Notes under the pieces: generated by a model
What the model saw: only the letters and a program-made list of their open reading frames with translations
Database searches by the model: none
What the model was told of the DNA's origin: nothing
Part shown: one piece after another, positions 16,123-23,865 of the stretch
How the letters are laid out: every line of letters begins with the position of its first letter
How positions within the stretch are numbered: position 1 is the first letter of the stretch
Made by a program: the position numbers and the translations under genes
DNA from: Arthrobacter mobilis
Lineage (GTDB): Bacteria > Actinomycetota > Actinomycetes > Actinomycetales > Micrococcaceae
Direction: 5' to 3'
Length of the DNA stretch: 64,000 nucleotides
Assembly (NCBI RefSeq): GCF_012395835.1
Contig: NZ_JAAZSQ010000018.1
Coordinates: 11,770 to 75,769, forward strand

Positions 16123-16495
16123 GCGAAAACGCCCGAAACGGGCGGGTGCACCGCCGGCCACCCGGTCCCCACCCGTGGGTGGCCCGGTTTCCGGAACACT
16201 GGGGCCCCCTATAAACCTCTCTCTTTCAAGGAAAATAGAGAGATATGTATATAGGTGGCCCATTGCGGGCCACCCCGCACACCTGTTTTGCACCCCTACG
16301 CCTATACAGGGGGAAGCAACATACGCCCGATTCGTTTCCCTACCCTTCCTCGTATACTGGCGTGTTCCCCGGTGCGGCAGGTGGTTTGGTGGCCCGAACG
16401 GCGAAAAACCCCGAAATCACGCGGAATTTTCACTCAAACTCTGGTGCACCGGGACCGGGCCGGAGTGCGTCCGGGTCGCGGAAAAGGTGGGAACC
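16123..16495. repeat. right arm of the 373-bp inverted repeat
   Basis: Mirror copy of 10999-11371. From left to right: CGCCCG/CGGGCG hairpin, GGCCACCC/GGGTGGCC hairpin, AT-rich palindrome near 16220, GGTGGCCC/GGGCCACC hairpin near 16254, TATACT at 16353-16358, then a GC-rich segment identical or nearly so in both arms. Outward transcription from TATACT would reach the small membrane-protein gene at 16523. Confidence 0.9.
16353..16358 (+). promoter_or_regulatory. TATACT -10 in right arm
   Basis: Same position relative to the arm as in the left copy; TTCGTT about 17 bp upstream is a poor -35. The 45 bp spanning it are the best-conserved block of the outer half of the arm. Confidence 0.5.
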
Positions 16496-16522
16496 CGCGA
16501 CATGCACGGCAGAGAGGATCCC

Positions 16523-16804
16523 GTGACACTGGACAAGCAGACCACAGACCCCGCAGCGGCATCCTCCGAGGCCCTGGACCTGCCCCCTTCAAGGCTGCTG
16601 CTCATGCTCGCGGCGGCCGCCGTCCTCCTGGGCGCAGGCAGCGTCTGGTTCCTCTTCCCGCCCTTCACCGCGTACGCCGGACCCTGGATCGAGGCCCTGC
16701 GGACCCTGGCCACGCTCGTCGCCGCGGCCGCCGCCGGCACCCTCCTGGCCGCCGGAGCGGGACTCGTTGCGGGAACCGCGAAGCGGCCTGCAGCCGCCGA
16801 CTGA
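16523..16804 (+). CDS. small two-TM membrane protein, 93 aa
   Basis: GTG at 16523 preceded by AGAGAGG; an upstream in-frame ATG at 16502 is possible but lacks a ribosome-binding site. Two hydrophobic segments (about residues 26-47 and 58-84) and a short basic C-terminus. The gene would be expressed from the TATACT promoter through a leader of about 160 nt contributed by the right arm. Function unknown. Confidence 0.65.
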   Translation: MTLDKQTTDPAAASSEALDLPPSRLLLMLAAAAVLLGAGSVWFLFPPFTAYAGPWIEALRTLATLVAAAAAGTLLAAGAGLVAGTAKRPAAAD

Positions 16805-16818
16805 CCTTTCCCAAGGAC

Positions 16819-16857
16819 AGAAAAGGGCCCCGAGGATCATCCCCAGGGCCCTTTTCT
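16819..16857. terminator. bidirectional terminator between convergent genes
   Basis: AGAAAAGGGCCC pairs with GGGCCCTTTTCT; A and T tracts on both sides serve the 16523 gene (plus) and the lipoprotein gene (minus). Confidence 0.85.
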
Positions 16858-16863
16858 CTGCTG

Positions 16864-17862
16864 TCAGAAGCTCGCCTCGTAATCCCCGTCGTGGCAGGTC
16901 ACATTGGCGTACGGACCTGTGGAGGTCTGCTTGGCCACCTCGCGCCCGTTGACCTCGATCCGGCAGGTGATGGTGCTGGCGTAGCCCCCGGCCATGGCAC
17001 TGACCCCGAAGGACCAGGCCGTGTAGCTGCCGCCGAACTTATCGGCGTCGAACCTGTACGTCTTCACGACCTTGGTTTTCGAGGCGGAGGCGTCCTGCTC
17101 CTGGTTCATCTCGAAGTCGACCATGTTCGTGTAGGTGACCAGATCGACGGCCGCATCGGACTCGACCGTGTACTTGATGACCCAATGGTCCTCATACTTC
17201 TTCGCCTCGGCCTCCTCCTTCTTCTCGGCCGCGGCCGTCTTGGCATCCTTCACGAGGAGGATGGCCTTCCTGTCCGAGGAGTCGGGGAGCTGGACGCCGG
17301 CCAGCGGGTACACCTCTGTCACCACCCAGTTGTCCGCAGGCTCCACGGTGTCGAGCTCGCCCTTGATCATTTCCTTACGGGAGAAGGTCTCGTCGTCGAA
17401 GTATCTATCGACGGTCATGCCTGCGTCGGCGATGGCCGCTTCAGCCTCCTCGACGGTCATTCCGACGACATCGGGCACGATGATCGGACCGGCGACTGCC
17501 TTGTCGGCCTCGTCGGCGGCCGGGTCGAAGACGTCGAGGGTCACCGCGGATCCCCTGGCCGCGCTGGCCCCGGACGGGTAGGCCACGTCGTACACGTCCC
17601 AGTCGCTTCCGGCCTGGACCTGGTCGCCGAACTGATTCGTGTAGCCGGCCACGGTGAAGCCCGCCTCTTCCAGCTTGTCGGTCGCTTCGCTGACGGTCGT
17701 TCCGGTGAGATCGGGCAAATCAACCAGGTCGGCTTCGCCGGTTGCTTCAATGGCGGTCTCGGCAGCCGTCTCGGCGGCCGCGGAAGGGTCCGGACCGGCC
17801 TGGGCGCAGCCGGTGAGCAGCAGCATGGTGAGTGCGAGAAGCGACAGGGCGCGTTTGTTCAA
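16864..17862 (-). CDS. lipoprotein with two PASTA-like domains and an MmpS-like C-terminal domain
   Basis: 332 aa, TTG at 17862 with GGAAGG upstream. Signal peptide with lipobox LLTGC (Cys19). Two PASTA-like units: LPDLTGTTVSEA (about residues 48-75) and VPDVVGMTVEEA (about 134-165). A Lys/Glu helical linker follows (about 205-225), then a beta-rich domain with TYTNMVDFEMNQEQ, an ITCRIEVNGR strand and a final YANVTC, the pattern of MmpS-type accessory proteins. Probably a cell-surface protein that contacts peptidoglycan or secreted partners. TAGGCT -10 at 17950-17955 (minus). Confidence 0.75.
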   Translation of the reverse strand: MNKRALSLLALTMLLLTGCAQAGPDPSAAAETAAETAIEATGEADLVDLPDLTGTTVSEATDKLEEAGFTVAGYTNQFGDQVQAGSDWDVYDVAYPSGASAARGSAVTLDVFDPAADEADKAVAGPIIVPDVVGMTVEEAEAAIADAGMTVDRYFDDETFSRKEMIKGELDTVEPADNWVVTEVYPLAGVQLPDSSDRKAILLVKDAKTAAAEKKEEAEAKKYEDHWVIKYTVESDAAVDLVTYTNMVDFEMNQEQDASASKTKVVKTYRFDADKFGGSYTAWSFGVSAMAGGYASTITCRIEVNGREVAKQTSTGPYANVTCHDGDYEASF

Positions 17863-17984
17863 GGACGGTGCCTTCCAGCCTGGCCGGCGCACATGGATAT
17901 GCCCCGGCGGTTCCCCCAACATGGCCGGACGGCCCGTTGTCCATGTCCAAGCCTACGCCGACGGAACCGGCCCCGGCGGATGCT

Positions 17985-18161
17985 TCAGGACCCCAGGAAC
18001 GGGCGGCGGTAGCGGCGCAGCTTGGCCTTCACCTGGCGCACGTACCGGCGGGTGTCCGGATGCATGCCCCCGAGGTTCACCGACTGCTGCCCCTGGTAGT
18101 ACGAAGCGATGATCGTGGAGGTGTCCATCCCGGTATCGGCCAGGGCCCACAACAGGGGCAC
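17985..18161 (-). pseudogene. 3' fragment of a lytic transglycosylase-like gene
   Basis: The open frame ends at 17985. It reads VPLLWALADTGMDTSTIIAS then a YYQGQQSV motif and PDTRRYVRQVKA, the end of SLT-type murein transglycosylases, where AYYQG and TRxYV are typical. The catalytic Glu region and the rest of the N-terminus are missing. A possible upstream continuation in another frame (ending CQNPVYP) suggests a further one-base loss near 18175. The coordinate of the start is arbitrary (GTG). Confidence 0.6.
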
Positions 18162-18199
18162 GCCGATGGGGTCGGGTACACGGGGTTTTGACAGCGGAT

Positions 18200-18783
18200 C
18201 ATGGCAGCAATTTGGCTGCCGGCGTCCGCCGGGCTGTCACCGTGGTGGTCACCGATCTCGGCGGGGACCAGGTGGTGCCCGGCTGTGAGGTGAAGATTGA
18301 GCTCCTGTTCGGCGGCCGGCCGGTGTCACGCCAGCGTCCGGGGTCTCCGAGGACTGCGACGTCACGCTGGCCGATTTCGTCACGCCGTACTTCCCGGCCA
18401 AGGACGAAATCCTCGGCGACGGCTCCAAGTACCGGGGCACCATACTGGCCGGCAACAGCGTGAAGCTGGACTTCGACATCGTCAACGGGCTCTTCCCGAC
18501 AACCCGTGTCATGACGGACTACCGGATCATTGACGCCTCCTCGGTCGGGAAATTGGCCCGGCACTGGAAACGGCCCGGCTGGGAGGCGCTGCCGCCGAAG
18601 GCCAGCGACCACACGGCTATGGCCGACATCCGGGAGGGCATCATGGGTGCTGTGCTACGACCGCACGATCATGCCGCAATGGCTGCCTGGCCTGCCCCGG
18701 ATGCCGCCTTCCCGCACGGGGGGAGATGGCGTTTTCGCTGCCCGGCGCAACAAACCCGTCCATTGCCGGAAGCCCTCTGGTGA
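18200..18783 (+). pseudogene. oligoribonuclease-like exonuclease remnant, truncated and frameshifted
   Basis: Pieces in more than one frame match a DEDDh 3'-5' exonuclease: VTVVVTDLGG (frame 2), then GNSVKLDFDIVNGLFP, DYRIIDASSVGKLARHW and PPKASDHTAMADIREGI (frame 1), which correspond to the IcGNSi, YRylDvStlkeLarrW and HxAmxDIrES motifs of Orn. The N-terminal DxE motif is absent. A -1 type shift lies near 18320 and a second shift near 18650. It is not expected to be functional. It abuts the transglycosylase fragment head to head. Confidence 0.7.
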
Positions 18784-18784
18784 A

Positions 18785-18795
18785 ACGATATATTA
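18785..18795 (+). promoter_or_regulatory. TATATT -10 of the small lipoprotein gene
   Basis: CGATATATTAAGG, the most AT-rich spot in this stretch, 32 nt before the TTG start. Confidence 0.45.
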
Positions 18796-18826
18796 AGGTT
18801 CACTCACACCGATTCCAGGGGGATTT

Positions 18827-19186
18827 TTGAAATACTACATGCGCCGTGTCATGCTGCCCGTCACCGCCGCGGCAGCCCTGCTGCTCTCGGGATGCGCCGG
18901 GTCCGGGCCCGATGCCGCCGAGGAGAAAATCGACGAGAACACCGCCATTGCCCAATGCGGCATGATGACCAGGATGCTCACCGGCGAGGCCGACCCCACC
19001 CCCGAGAACATCGAGGACCTGAAGGAGGTCATGACCACACTTGCGGATGAGGGCTACGGTCCGGTGAAAAACATGGCAGCAGCGCTTCTCCCCTCCTTCG
19101 ACGGCGACAGCCCACTCGACGAGGCCGACGCTGAGAGGCTGATGGACGAGTTCAAGGCGTTCTGCAAGGATTACACCGTCGACTAA
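18827..19186 (+). CDS. small lipoprotein, 119 aa
   Basis: TTG at 18827 follows AGGGGG; ATG at 18839 is the alternative start but is too far from the ribosome-binding site. Lipobox LLLSGC near residue 25. The mature part is acidic and helical with two Cys. Exported and anchored to the outer leaflet. No family recognised. A terminator follows directly. Confidence 0.7.
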   Translation: MKYYMRRVMLPVTAAAALLLSGCAGSGPDAAEEKIDENTAIAQCGMMTRMLTGEADPTPENIEDLKEVMTTLADEGYGPVKNMAAALLPSFDGDSPLDEADAERLMDEFKAFCKDYTVD

Positions 19187-19201
19187 CAGCAGGCGCACGG
19201 T

Positions 19202-19228
19202 AGGCCGGGTGGAAGCTCCTCCCGGCCT
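19202..19228 (+). terminator. rho-independent-like terminator
   Basis: AGGCCGGG/CCCGGCCT stem followed by TTTTGCTTTG, after the small lipoprotein gene. Confidence 0.75.
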
Positions 19229-19303
19229 TTTGCTTTGCCCCGGGGACCGCCCCGTCCGCGCCAGCTTTCCCCGGATACGCCGCGCTATGGCACAGAGCAC
19301 CCT

Positions 19304-19334
19304 GGGGAGGGCATGGGGAGGAGTCCGCACACAT
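19304..19334 (+). promoter_or_regulatory. element-specific promoter: GGGGAG-N15-CCGCACACAT
   Basis: GGGGAG at 19304-19309 and CCGCACACAT at 19325-19334, ahead of the 19382 gene, which has its own ribosome-binding site. Confidence 0.55.
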
Positions 19335-19381
19335 GGCTTCCGGAGGCGCCCGGCCGGGGTGTTGGGACGGAAGGACATCCG

Positions 19382-19679
19382 ATGGCCATCGAACTGCGCA
19401 GCATCCCGAATGACGACCTGATCAGCCGCGCCGAGGAGATTGCCGGGCTGCAGGTGAACACCGACTTCGCCGACATCCGCGGCCGCATGGTCTCCGGCAA
19501 GTTCATTTCGGCTAAGGCCCTGGACCGCGGCCTGATCGGCGTGAAGCTCGAGCGCTGGCTGGATGGGCGCCACGTCATGGACAGCCACCGTCCCGGCCGG
19601 ACTGGACCCGCTGGGCCGCCCCTGGCGCACCACGGTCCACGTCCCCGCCGGTCACCCGCTGCTGGACGGGGAAGCCTAG
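19382..19679 (+). pseudogene. hypothetical protein gene with a frameshift
   Basis: ATG at 19382 after GGAAGGA. The first frame is convincing to about KLERW (codon 60). The better continuation is then in the +1 frame (TSWTATVPAGLDPLGRPWRT...), ending at 19679 just before a terminator. The first frame stays open further but becomes Pro/Arg-rich. If real, one base has been gained near 19560. Function unknown. Confidence 0.55.
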
Positions 19680-19690
19680 CCGCAGACAGC

Positions 19691-19733
19691 GAAGGGCCGG
19701 ACGGGACCATTTCAGCTCCCCGTCCGGCCCTTC
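19691..19733. terminator. 15-bp stem bidirectional terminator
   Basis: GAAGGGCCGGACGGG at 19691-19705 pairs perfectly with 19719-19733, between the converging 19382 and 19746 genes. Confidence 0.85.
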
Positions 19734-19745
19734 TGCCTTGGCTGA

Positions 19746-20093
19746 CTAGCTGCCCATGGCTGCGAACATCCCGCCCATCATCACGATGAAGATGATGATG
19801 CTGATGACGCCGAAGATGGTGTCGATCCAGCCGAGCACCTTGCCGGCGGTGGCAGGCTGCTTCAGCGCCTCGGCCTTGTTGGCCTGCACGATGGCCAGCG
19901 GGCCGAAGACGACACCGAGGAAGAACAGGCCGATGATGCCGAAGATCAGCGACGTCTGGGCGTGCTTCTGGCCGCGGAACATCTCGTCGGACTGCATGTA
20001 CTGCACGGGCGAGCCCTGCTGCGGGTAAGCGGACGGGTAACCGGGCTCGGCCGGCGGTGTCTGCTGCGGGTAGGAGGGAGGGTTCTCGGACAT
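19746..20093 (-). CDS. DUF4190 domain membrane protein, 115 aa
   Basis: ATG at 20093 preceded by AAAGGGG. Residues 1-45 are a Pro/Gln/Tyr-rich cytoplasmic tail; then the DUF4190 pattern: HAQTSLIFGIIGLFF, an FGPLAIVQANKAE turn and a second transmembrane helix ending the protein. The family has no assigned function. A second DUF4190-like protein is at 28625. Upstream sequence CTACGCATGTTCAC matches that before the nuclease gene at 14402. Confidence 0.85.
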   Translation of the reverse strand: MSENPPSYPQQTPPAEPGYPSAYPQQGSPVQYMQSDEMFRGQKHAQTSLIFGIIGLFFLGVVFGPLAIVQANKAEALKQPATAGKVLGWIDTIFGVISIIIFIVMMGGMFAAMGS

Positions 20094-20339
20094 GACTGCC
20101 CCTTTCATCGGTGCTGAGTGAAGAGGTACTTCACCTGTGAACATGCGTAGGCGCCCGTGCGGCGGCGCACTCCCCCTGATACGGAACCGGAACGGGCTGT
20201 CAGCACTGGCGAAAGGGCCCCGCCCTGGCTGGGGGTAGGGACCGGCACCGGATCTGCGCTGCTCCGGCGATATGTTCAACCTACCCCGGTCCGGGCCCGC
20301 CGCGTTGGACATGTCCGACGGCGGCGCGCCGCGGCATCC

Positions 20340-20369
20340 GAGGAGGCCGGCGGCGCTCTCCGGGCACAT
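20340..20369 (+). promoter_or_regulatory. variant element-specific promoter: GAGGAG-N14-CCGGGCACAT
   Basis: GAGGAG at 20340-20345 and CCGGGCACAT at 20360-20369, then 7 nt to ATG at 20377. It differs from consensus at two positions of the second box but keeps both distances. Confidence 0.45.
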
Positions 20370-20376
20370 GGGTTTC

Positions 20377-20941
20377 ATGAGCATCCATACCTCCCCGATA
20401 CGCCGGCCACCCTGCACGAGGCCTTGGCTGCGGCCATTGCCCGCCCGGGCAAGTCCACCAAGGCCGAGCGCGTAGCGCTGCTCAAGGCCCGCCCCGCCCC
20501 AGCCACCATGCCGGACCCGTCGGCCGTGGACGTGGAGTTCCACCGCCATACTCTGCGCCGCATGGCCACAACCGCGTCACCAAGGGCCAGACCGAGGGTG
20601 CCTACGAGATCCTCTGGGGTCAGACCGAGAAGGCGCCTGCCGACATCGTCGCCGACGTCTGGCAGCGCTACCGGTGCGACCGCGCCCAATATGCGGCTAG
20701 GAAGGTCCAGTGCGACGAGGACGGCGTCGCCTTCCACCTGCGCACCGACGGGGTGCCGGCAGGCCTGGCCGAGATGCCCGACGACGTCGAGGAACTGTAC
20801 TCGCTGTGCCCGGTGTGCGGGCGCGTCTACCATGACCAGACCGCCCGGGAGAAGGGCGAGGCACCGGTCGTCAAGACCGTCGATGTGAAGTCCGGTCCGG
20901 TCGCCGAGGCGCTGCGTATCCACTGGGACATCGAGGGCTAG
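20377..20941 (+). pseudogene. zinc-ribbon-like hypothetical protein gene with two one-base shifts
   Basis: The ATG at 20377 is placed by the promoter, but its frame leaves the protein-like frame after two codons. From 20382 the -1 frame reads HPYLPDTPATLHEALAAAIA... to LRRMA near 20570. A further -1 shift gives HNRVTKGQTEGAYEILWGQT... to the stop at 20941. The C-terminal part has CPVCGRVYHD, half of a zinc ribbon. Both shifts look like single lost bases (AGCATC and GCCACA). The intact protein would be about 188 aa; function unknown. Confidence 0.65.
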
Positions 20942-20949
20942 GACGCCGC

Positions 20950-20977
20950 AGGCCCCGCCGGCTGTCCGGCGGGGCCT
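20950..20977 (+). terminator. terminator hairpin
   Basis: AGGCCCCGCCGG pairs with CCGGCGGGGCCT, right after the 20377 gene. It occupies the place where the first promoter box of the next gene would be expected. Confidence 0.75.
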
Positions 20978-20996
20978 CTCCATGCCCGGATCCACG

Positions 20997-21006
20997 CCGC
21001 ACACAG
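20997..21006 (+). promoter_or_regulatory. CCGCACACAG box, 7 nt before ATG
   Basis: Second box only; no matching upstream box at 14-15 bp. The 7-nt distance to ATG at 21014 fits the leaderless pattern. Confidence 0.5.
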
Positions 21007-21013
21007 AAGCAAT

Positions 21014-22215
21014 ATGGGAACACTTACTCAGAACCGCGTCCAACGTGGCGTCCGCGAGGGCGGACAGTTCAGCCACACCACCCACCAGGAGAGCCCTGGC
21101 CTGAAGCTGTCCGCACCGCAGGCCGGCTTGGACCCCGAGGTCGAAGAGCGGATCCAGGTGCTGGAGGAATTCGTGAACACCCACGGATACCGTCCCGGCG
21201 CCACCAACGAGCGGACCATGCACGGCAGGCTCGCCCGGCTCCGCACCATGCTGGAGAAGGGTGAGCTGCCGGCCGACGCTGCGGCCCGCGTCAAGAACCT
21301 CCTGGATGCCCCGAACCTGACCGAGTACGAGTTCACCACGGCCTTCACCCGGCTCAAGGACACCTGCCAACGGCTGAGCCGCCTGCCCACGCCCAAGGAA
21401 GACGCCGAGATGGCCAAGTGGGTCTACCGGTGGCGTGACCGGGCAATGAACGGCAGGGCCGACGCCGCGAAGGTGAAGCTGCTGGCCGCGACCCCCGGCA
21501 TGCTCGAACCCGTCAGCCGCGAGGTCAAGGCCGAGAGGATGCGGAAGTTGAACACCCAGACCCCTGAGCAGTGGCAGGCCCGCTACGACGAGTTCGCCGC
21601 CCGGGTGAAGGAAAACGGGCGGTTGCCGATGCGGAACGATCCGGACAAACAGGAGATGCGCCAGTACGACTTCCTGTTCAACCAGCGGAAGCTGCTGCGC
21701 GAGGACAAGCTGCCGGACGAGCGCAGGGAACTGCTCGCACGCCACCCCGGGGCGCTGGAAACGTACAGCATGAACTCCCCCACGGCCCGGCTGGAGCAGC
21801 TGGCCGCTTTCCACCGCACTCACGGCTGCCGAAGATGGGCGCCGAGGACCCGGCCGAGGCGGCCCTGGGCAACTACCTGGTGAACGGTCTGCGTCCGCGG
21901 ATCCGCCGGGGCGAGGCCAGCGAAGCCATCCTGGCCCAGGCCCGTACGATTCTGGGGATCATGAACTTCACCCGCCGGACCCGCAGCGACCCCGCCGAGA
22001 TGATGCAGGTCCTGCTCGACTACGTGCACGAGCACGGGCGCATGCCCAAGGACACGGCCAGCCAGCCGGCCGAAACCCAGAAGCTGGCTAAGTGGGCCTC
22101 CAACCAGGTGAAGGGCATCCTGGAGGCCAAGCAGGGCACGGCGCGCGAACGCCATGAGATGATCCTGCGGCTGCGCCAGACCCACCCGGCCGGAGCCCGG
22201 GCCGCCCGCCGGTAG
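21014..22215 (+). pseudogene. protein of five helicase-associated (PF03457-like) repeats, one frameshift
   Basis: ATG at 21014 is leaderless by its promoter. Five repeats of about 60 aa carry the signature hGRLP/HGYRP, then an LAxW/LxxLR helix pair: near residues 45-95, 105-165, 178-240, 258-318 and 325-395. In helicases this domain binds nucleic acid, but no helicase motif is present here. At about 21831 (CACGGCTGCC) the frame shifts by -1, as if one base of GGCC/GGG were lost; the second frame continues with RLPKMGAEDPAEAAL to the stop at 22215. The intact protein would be about 400 aa. A putative nucleic-acid-binding scaffold (inference). Confidence 0.75.
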
Positions 22216-22224
22216 GACACTCCC

Positions 22225-22260
22225 GCAGAAGGCCCGTGGCGTCTGCCCCGGGCCTTCTGC
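22225..22260 (+). terminator. 12-bp stem terminator
   Basis: GCAGAAGGCCCG pairs with CGGGCCTTCTGC directly after the repeat-protein gene. Confidence 0.8.
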
Positions 22261-22266
22261 ATGCCC

Positions 22267-22296
22267 GGAGAGCGGGCGCGGGCCTTCCGCACACAT
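22267..22296 (+). promoter_or_regulatory. element-specific promoter: GGAGAG-N14-CCGCACACAT
   Basis: GGAGAG at 22267-22272, CCGCACACAT at 22287-22296, 8 nt, ATG at 22305. Drives a four-gene overlapping operon to 23554. Confidence 0.7.
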
Positions 22297-22304
22297 GGGG
22301 CTTC

Positions 22305-22577
22305 ATGGACGAACTGCTGAAGCGCCTGCGTGAGATCGCCGATCTGAAGAACTACCCGGACCATGACTTCCATGACCTGCGGGACGATCTGGTGGACGCA
22401 CTGGAGGCCTTCGAGCCTGCCTGGGTCTACCGGGTGGACCGCAGCGACAACGGCTGGGGCTGGCAGGACCTGGATCCGTGGCACATCGGCCTGATGCTCG
22501 AGCGCGGCTACACCGTCGAACGCCGGATGGCCGGAGCCTGGGAGCCCGTCACCGAGCCGGATGTGGCTGCGCGATGA
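22305..22577 (+). CDS. hypothetical protein, 90 aa, first gene of a four-gene operon
   Basis: Leaderless ATG at 22305. Acidic helical N-terminus, then an aromatic region (AWVYRVDRSDNGWGW). The C-terminal LDPWHIGLMLERGYTVERR looks like a compact alpha/beta fold. Its stop overlaps the next start as ATGA. Function unknown. Confidence 0.75.
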   Translation: MDELLKRLREIADLKNYPDHDFHDLRDDLVDALEAFEPAWVYRVDRSDNGWGWQDLDPWHIGLMLERGYTVERRMAGAWEPVTEPDVAAR

Positions 22578-22951
22578 AGATCGGTCAGACCGTCACCGTG
22601 GACGAGCGCTCCGCCACCTTCGAGGAGCGGGTCTGCGAGTTCAACTGCCCGCACAAGGTGTACACGATCACCCGCCGCAACTTCGTGGTCATCCGGAAGC
22701 ACCAGGCCCCGAACCACCGGGACATGGGCATCTGGGCCGGCGACCCCAACTGGAAACCGCCGCTGGCCGATGTTTTCACCGCAGTCGATGCTGAGGGCAC
22801 CCGATGGGAGTATATGTCCGGGGAAGGCCACTTCATCTGGGAGGCCGACGGCGGCCGCACCGCGGACAACGTGCTGCCCGGAGGCCGCGTCCGTGCCCAC
22901 GGCACCGCGTACATCTTCAACGACACCACCGGAGGAACCGATGGATCCTGA
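22574..22951 (+). CDS. hypothetical protein, 125 aa
   Basis: ATG at 22574 overlaps the previous stop (ATGA). Contains CEFNCPHKVY near residue 21 and a beta-rich body with several Trp; no known motif. It overlaps the next gene by 11 bp. Confidence 0.75.
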   Translation: MKIGQTVTVDERSATFEERVCEFNCPHKVYTITRRNFVVIRKHQAPNHRDMGIWAGDPNWKPPLADVFTAVDAEGTRWEYMSGEGHFIWEADGGRTADNVLPGGRVRAHGTAYIFNDTTGGTDGS

Positions 22952-23276
22952 TGCTCCCTATCCGCTGAACGGTGAGCACCTCGAGCCGGGTGCCGTCCCG
23001 CTGCAGGACCGCATCTTCGAGGCCACCCGCGAGCTGCAGGAGGCCTATGGGCGGGACGAGCCCTGGACCCGGCACCAGCCTCTGAACGAAGCCATGGTCC
23101 CGATGGTCCTGACCGCCGTTGAGGACGGCGGCTGGGCCATGATCAACCGGTGGGACAAGGGCGGCCGCCGCGGCAGCTATCCGGATGCCCTGGACGCCCT
23201 TGACGAGGTCAAGCGGATCGGCACAACGGAAGCCATTGAAGATGCCGAGGCGCAGAAGGAAGCAGGAAAAGGATGA
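22941..23276 (+). CDS. hypothetical protein, 111 aa
   Basis: ATG at 22941 with GGAGGAACCG directly upstream, inside the end of the preceding gene. Acidic, helical, with a DGGWAMINRWDKGGR motif near residue 62. Coupled to the next gene by ATGA. Function unknown. Confidence 0.75.
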   Translation: MDPDAPYPLNGEHLEPGAVPLQDRIFEATRELQEAYGRDEPWTRHQPLNEAMVPMVLTAVEDGGWAMINRWDKGGRRGSYPDALDALDEVKRIGTTEAIEDAEAQKEAGKG

Positions 23277-23554
23277 GCACTCCGACCGTCATCATGGCAA
23301 CCGACTGGGCCACGGAACCTGGCGGCACGGGCCCGCTCGAAGCCCTGCACAATGCGATCAGCTTCGGCTCCATGTACTGGGGCGACGCCCGGGACACGGC
23401 CTGGATCTACGGGGTCGTAGTCAGCTGGGACGGACCGGCCATGCGCGAGCTGGCCGCCAAGTTCGGCTGGTCCGATGAGAAGGTCCGGCAGCTACGGCTG
23501 CTGCGCCGGAACTTCCGAGCCCTCGAGCTGCGCGAGGCGCACCAGTCCCCTTGA
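23273..23554 (+). CDS. hypothetical protein, 93 aa, last gene of the operon
   Basis: ATG at 23273 overlaps the previous stop. N-terminal MATDWATEPG..., central WIYGVVVSWDG strand, and a C-terminal helix-turn-helix-like segment (LAAKFGWSDEKVRQLRLLRR) that could bind DNA. The whole operon is therefore of unknown function with a possible regulator at its end. Confidence 0.7.
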   Translation: MSTPTVIMATDWATEPGGTGPLEALHNAISFGSMYWGDARDTAWIYGVVVSWDGPAMRELAAKFGWSDEKVRQLRLLRRNFRALELREAHQSP

Positions 23555-23619
23555 ACCCCTCATCTCCGCAGGCCATAATGGGCCCCTATCAAGCAAGAGT
23601 GCCCGGATTGTGAGTTCAT

Positions 23620-23865
23620 ATGTCGGCGGGAAATGCAGACGGACCTGATGATCGCTGGTGGGACACTTCCCAGGACGGATCTGACGATCATGGGTGGGAC
23701 GATCCCCAAGCCGTACTCTACGGTCATCTGGGGGACGATCCCCAAGATGATGGCGAGGAGGCTTCTCCTCTCGATGAAGACGTGTGCCCTGAGTGCGGTG
23801 AAGGCCGCCGTCGGGGGAAAATCGACCATCAGGATTGGTGCTCTCAATCAAACGGCAGCTTGTGA
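23620..23865 (+). CDS. acidic zinc-ribbon-like small protein, 81 aa
   Basis: ATG at 23620. Residues 1-50 are extremely Asp/Gly-rich with repeated DD/GDDPQ blocks. Residues 54-75 have CPECGEG...HQDWC, consistent with a small metal-binding knuckle. Coupled to the membrane protein gene by a GTGA overlap. CATAAT near 23576 could be its -10. Confidence 0.6.
   Translation: MSAGNADGPDDRWWDTSQDGSDDHGWDDPQAVLYGHLGDDPQDDGEEASPLDEDVCPECGEGRRRGKIDHQDWCSQSNGSL

Noticed and set aside
10999-16495. Composite transposon
   Set aside because: The inverted arms contain no transposase frame and no transposase was found between them; target-site duplications were not seen.
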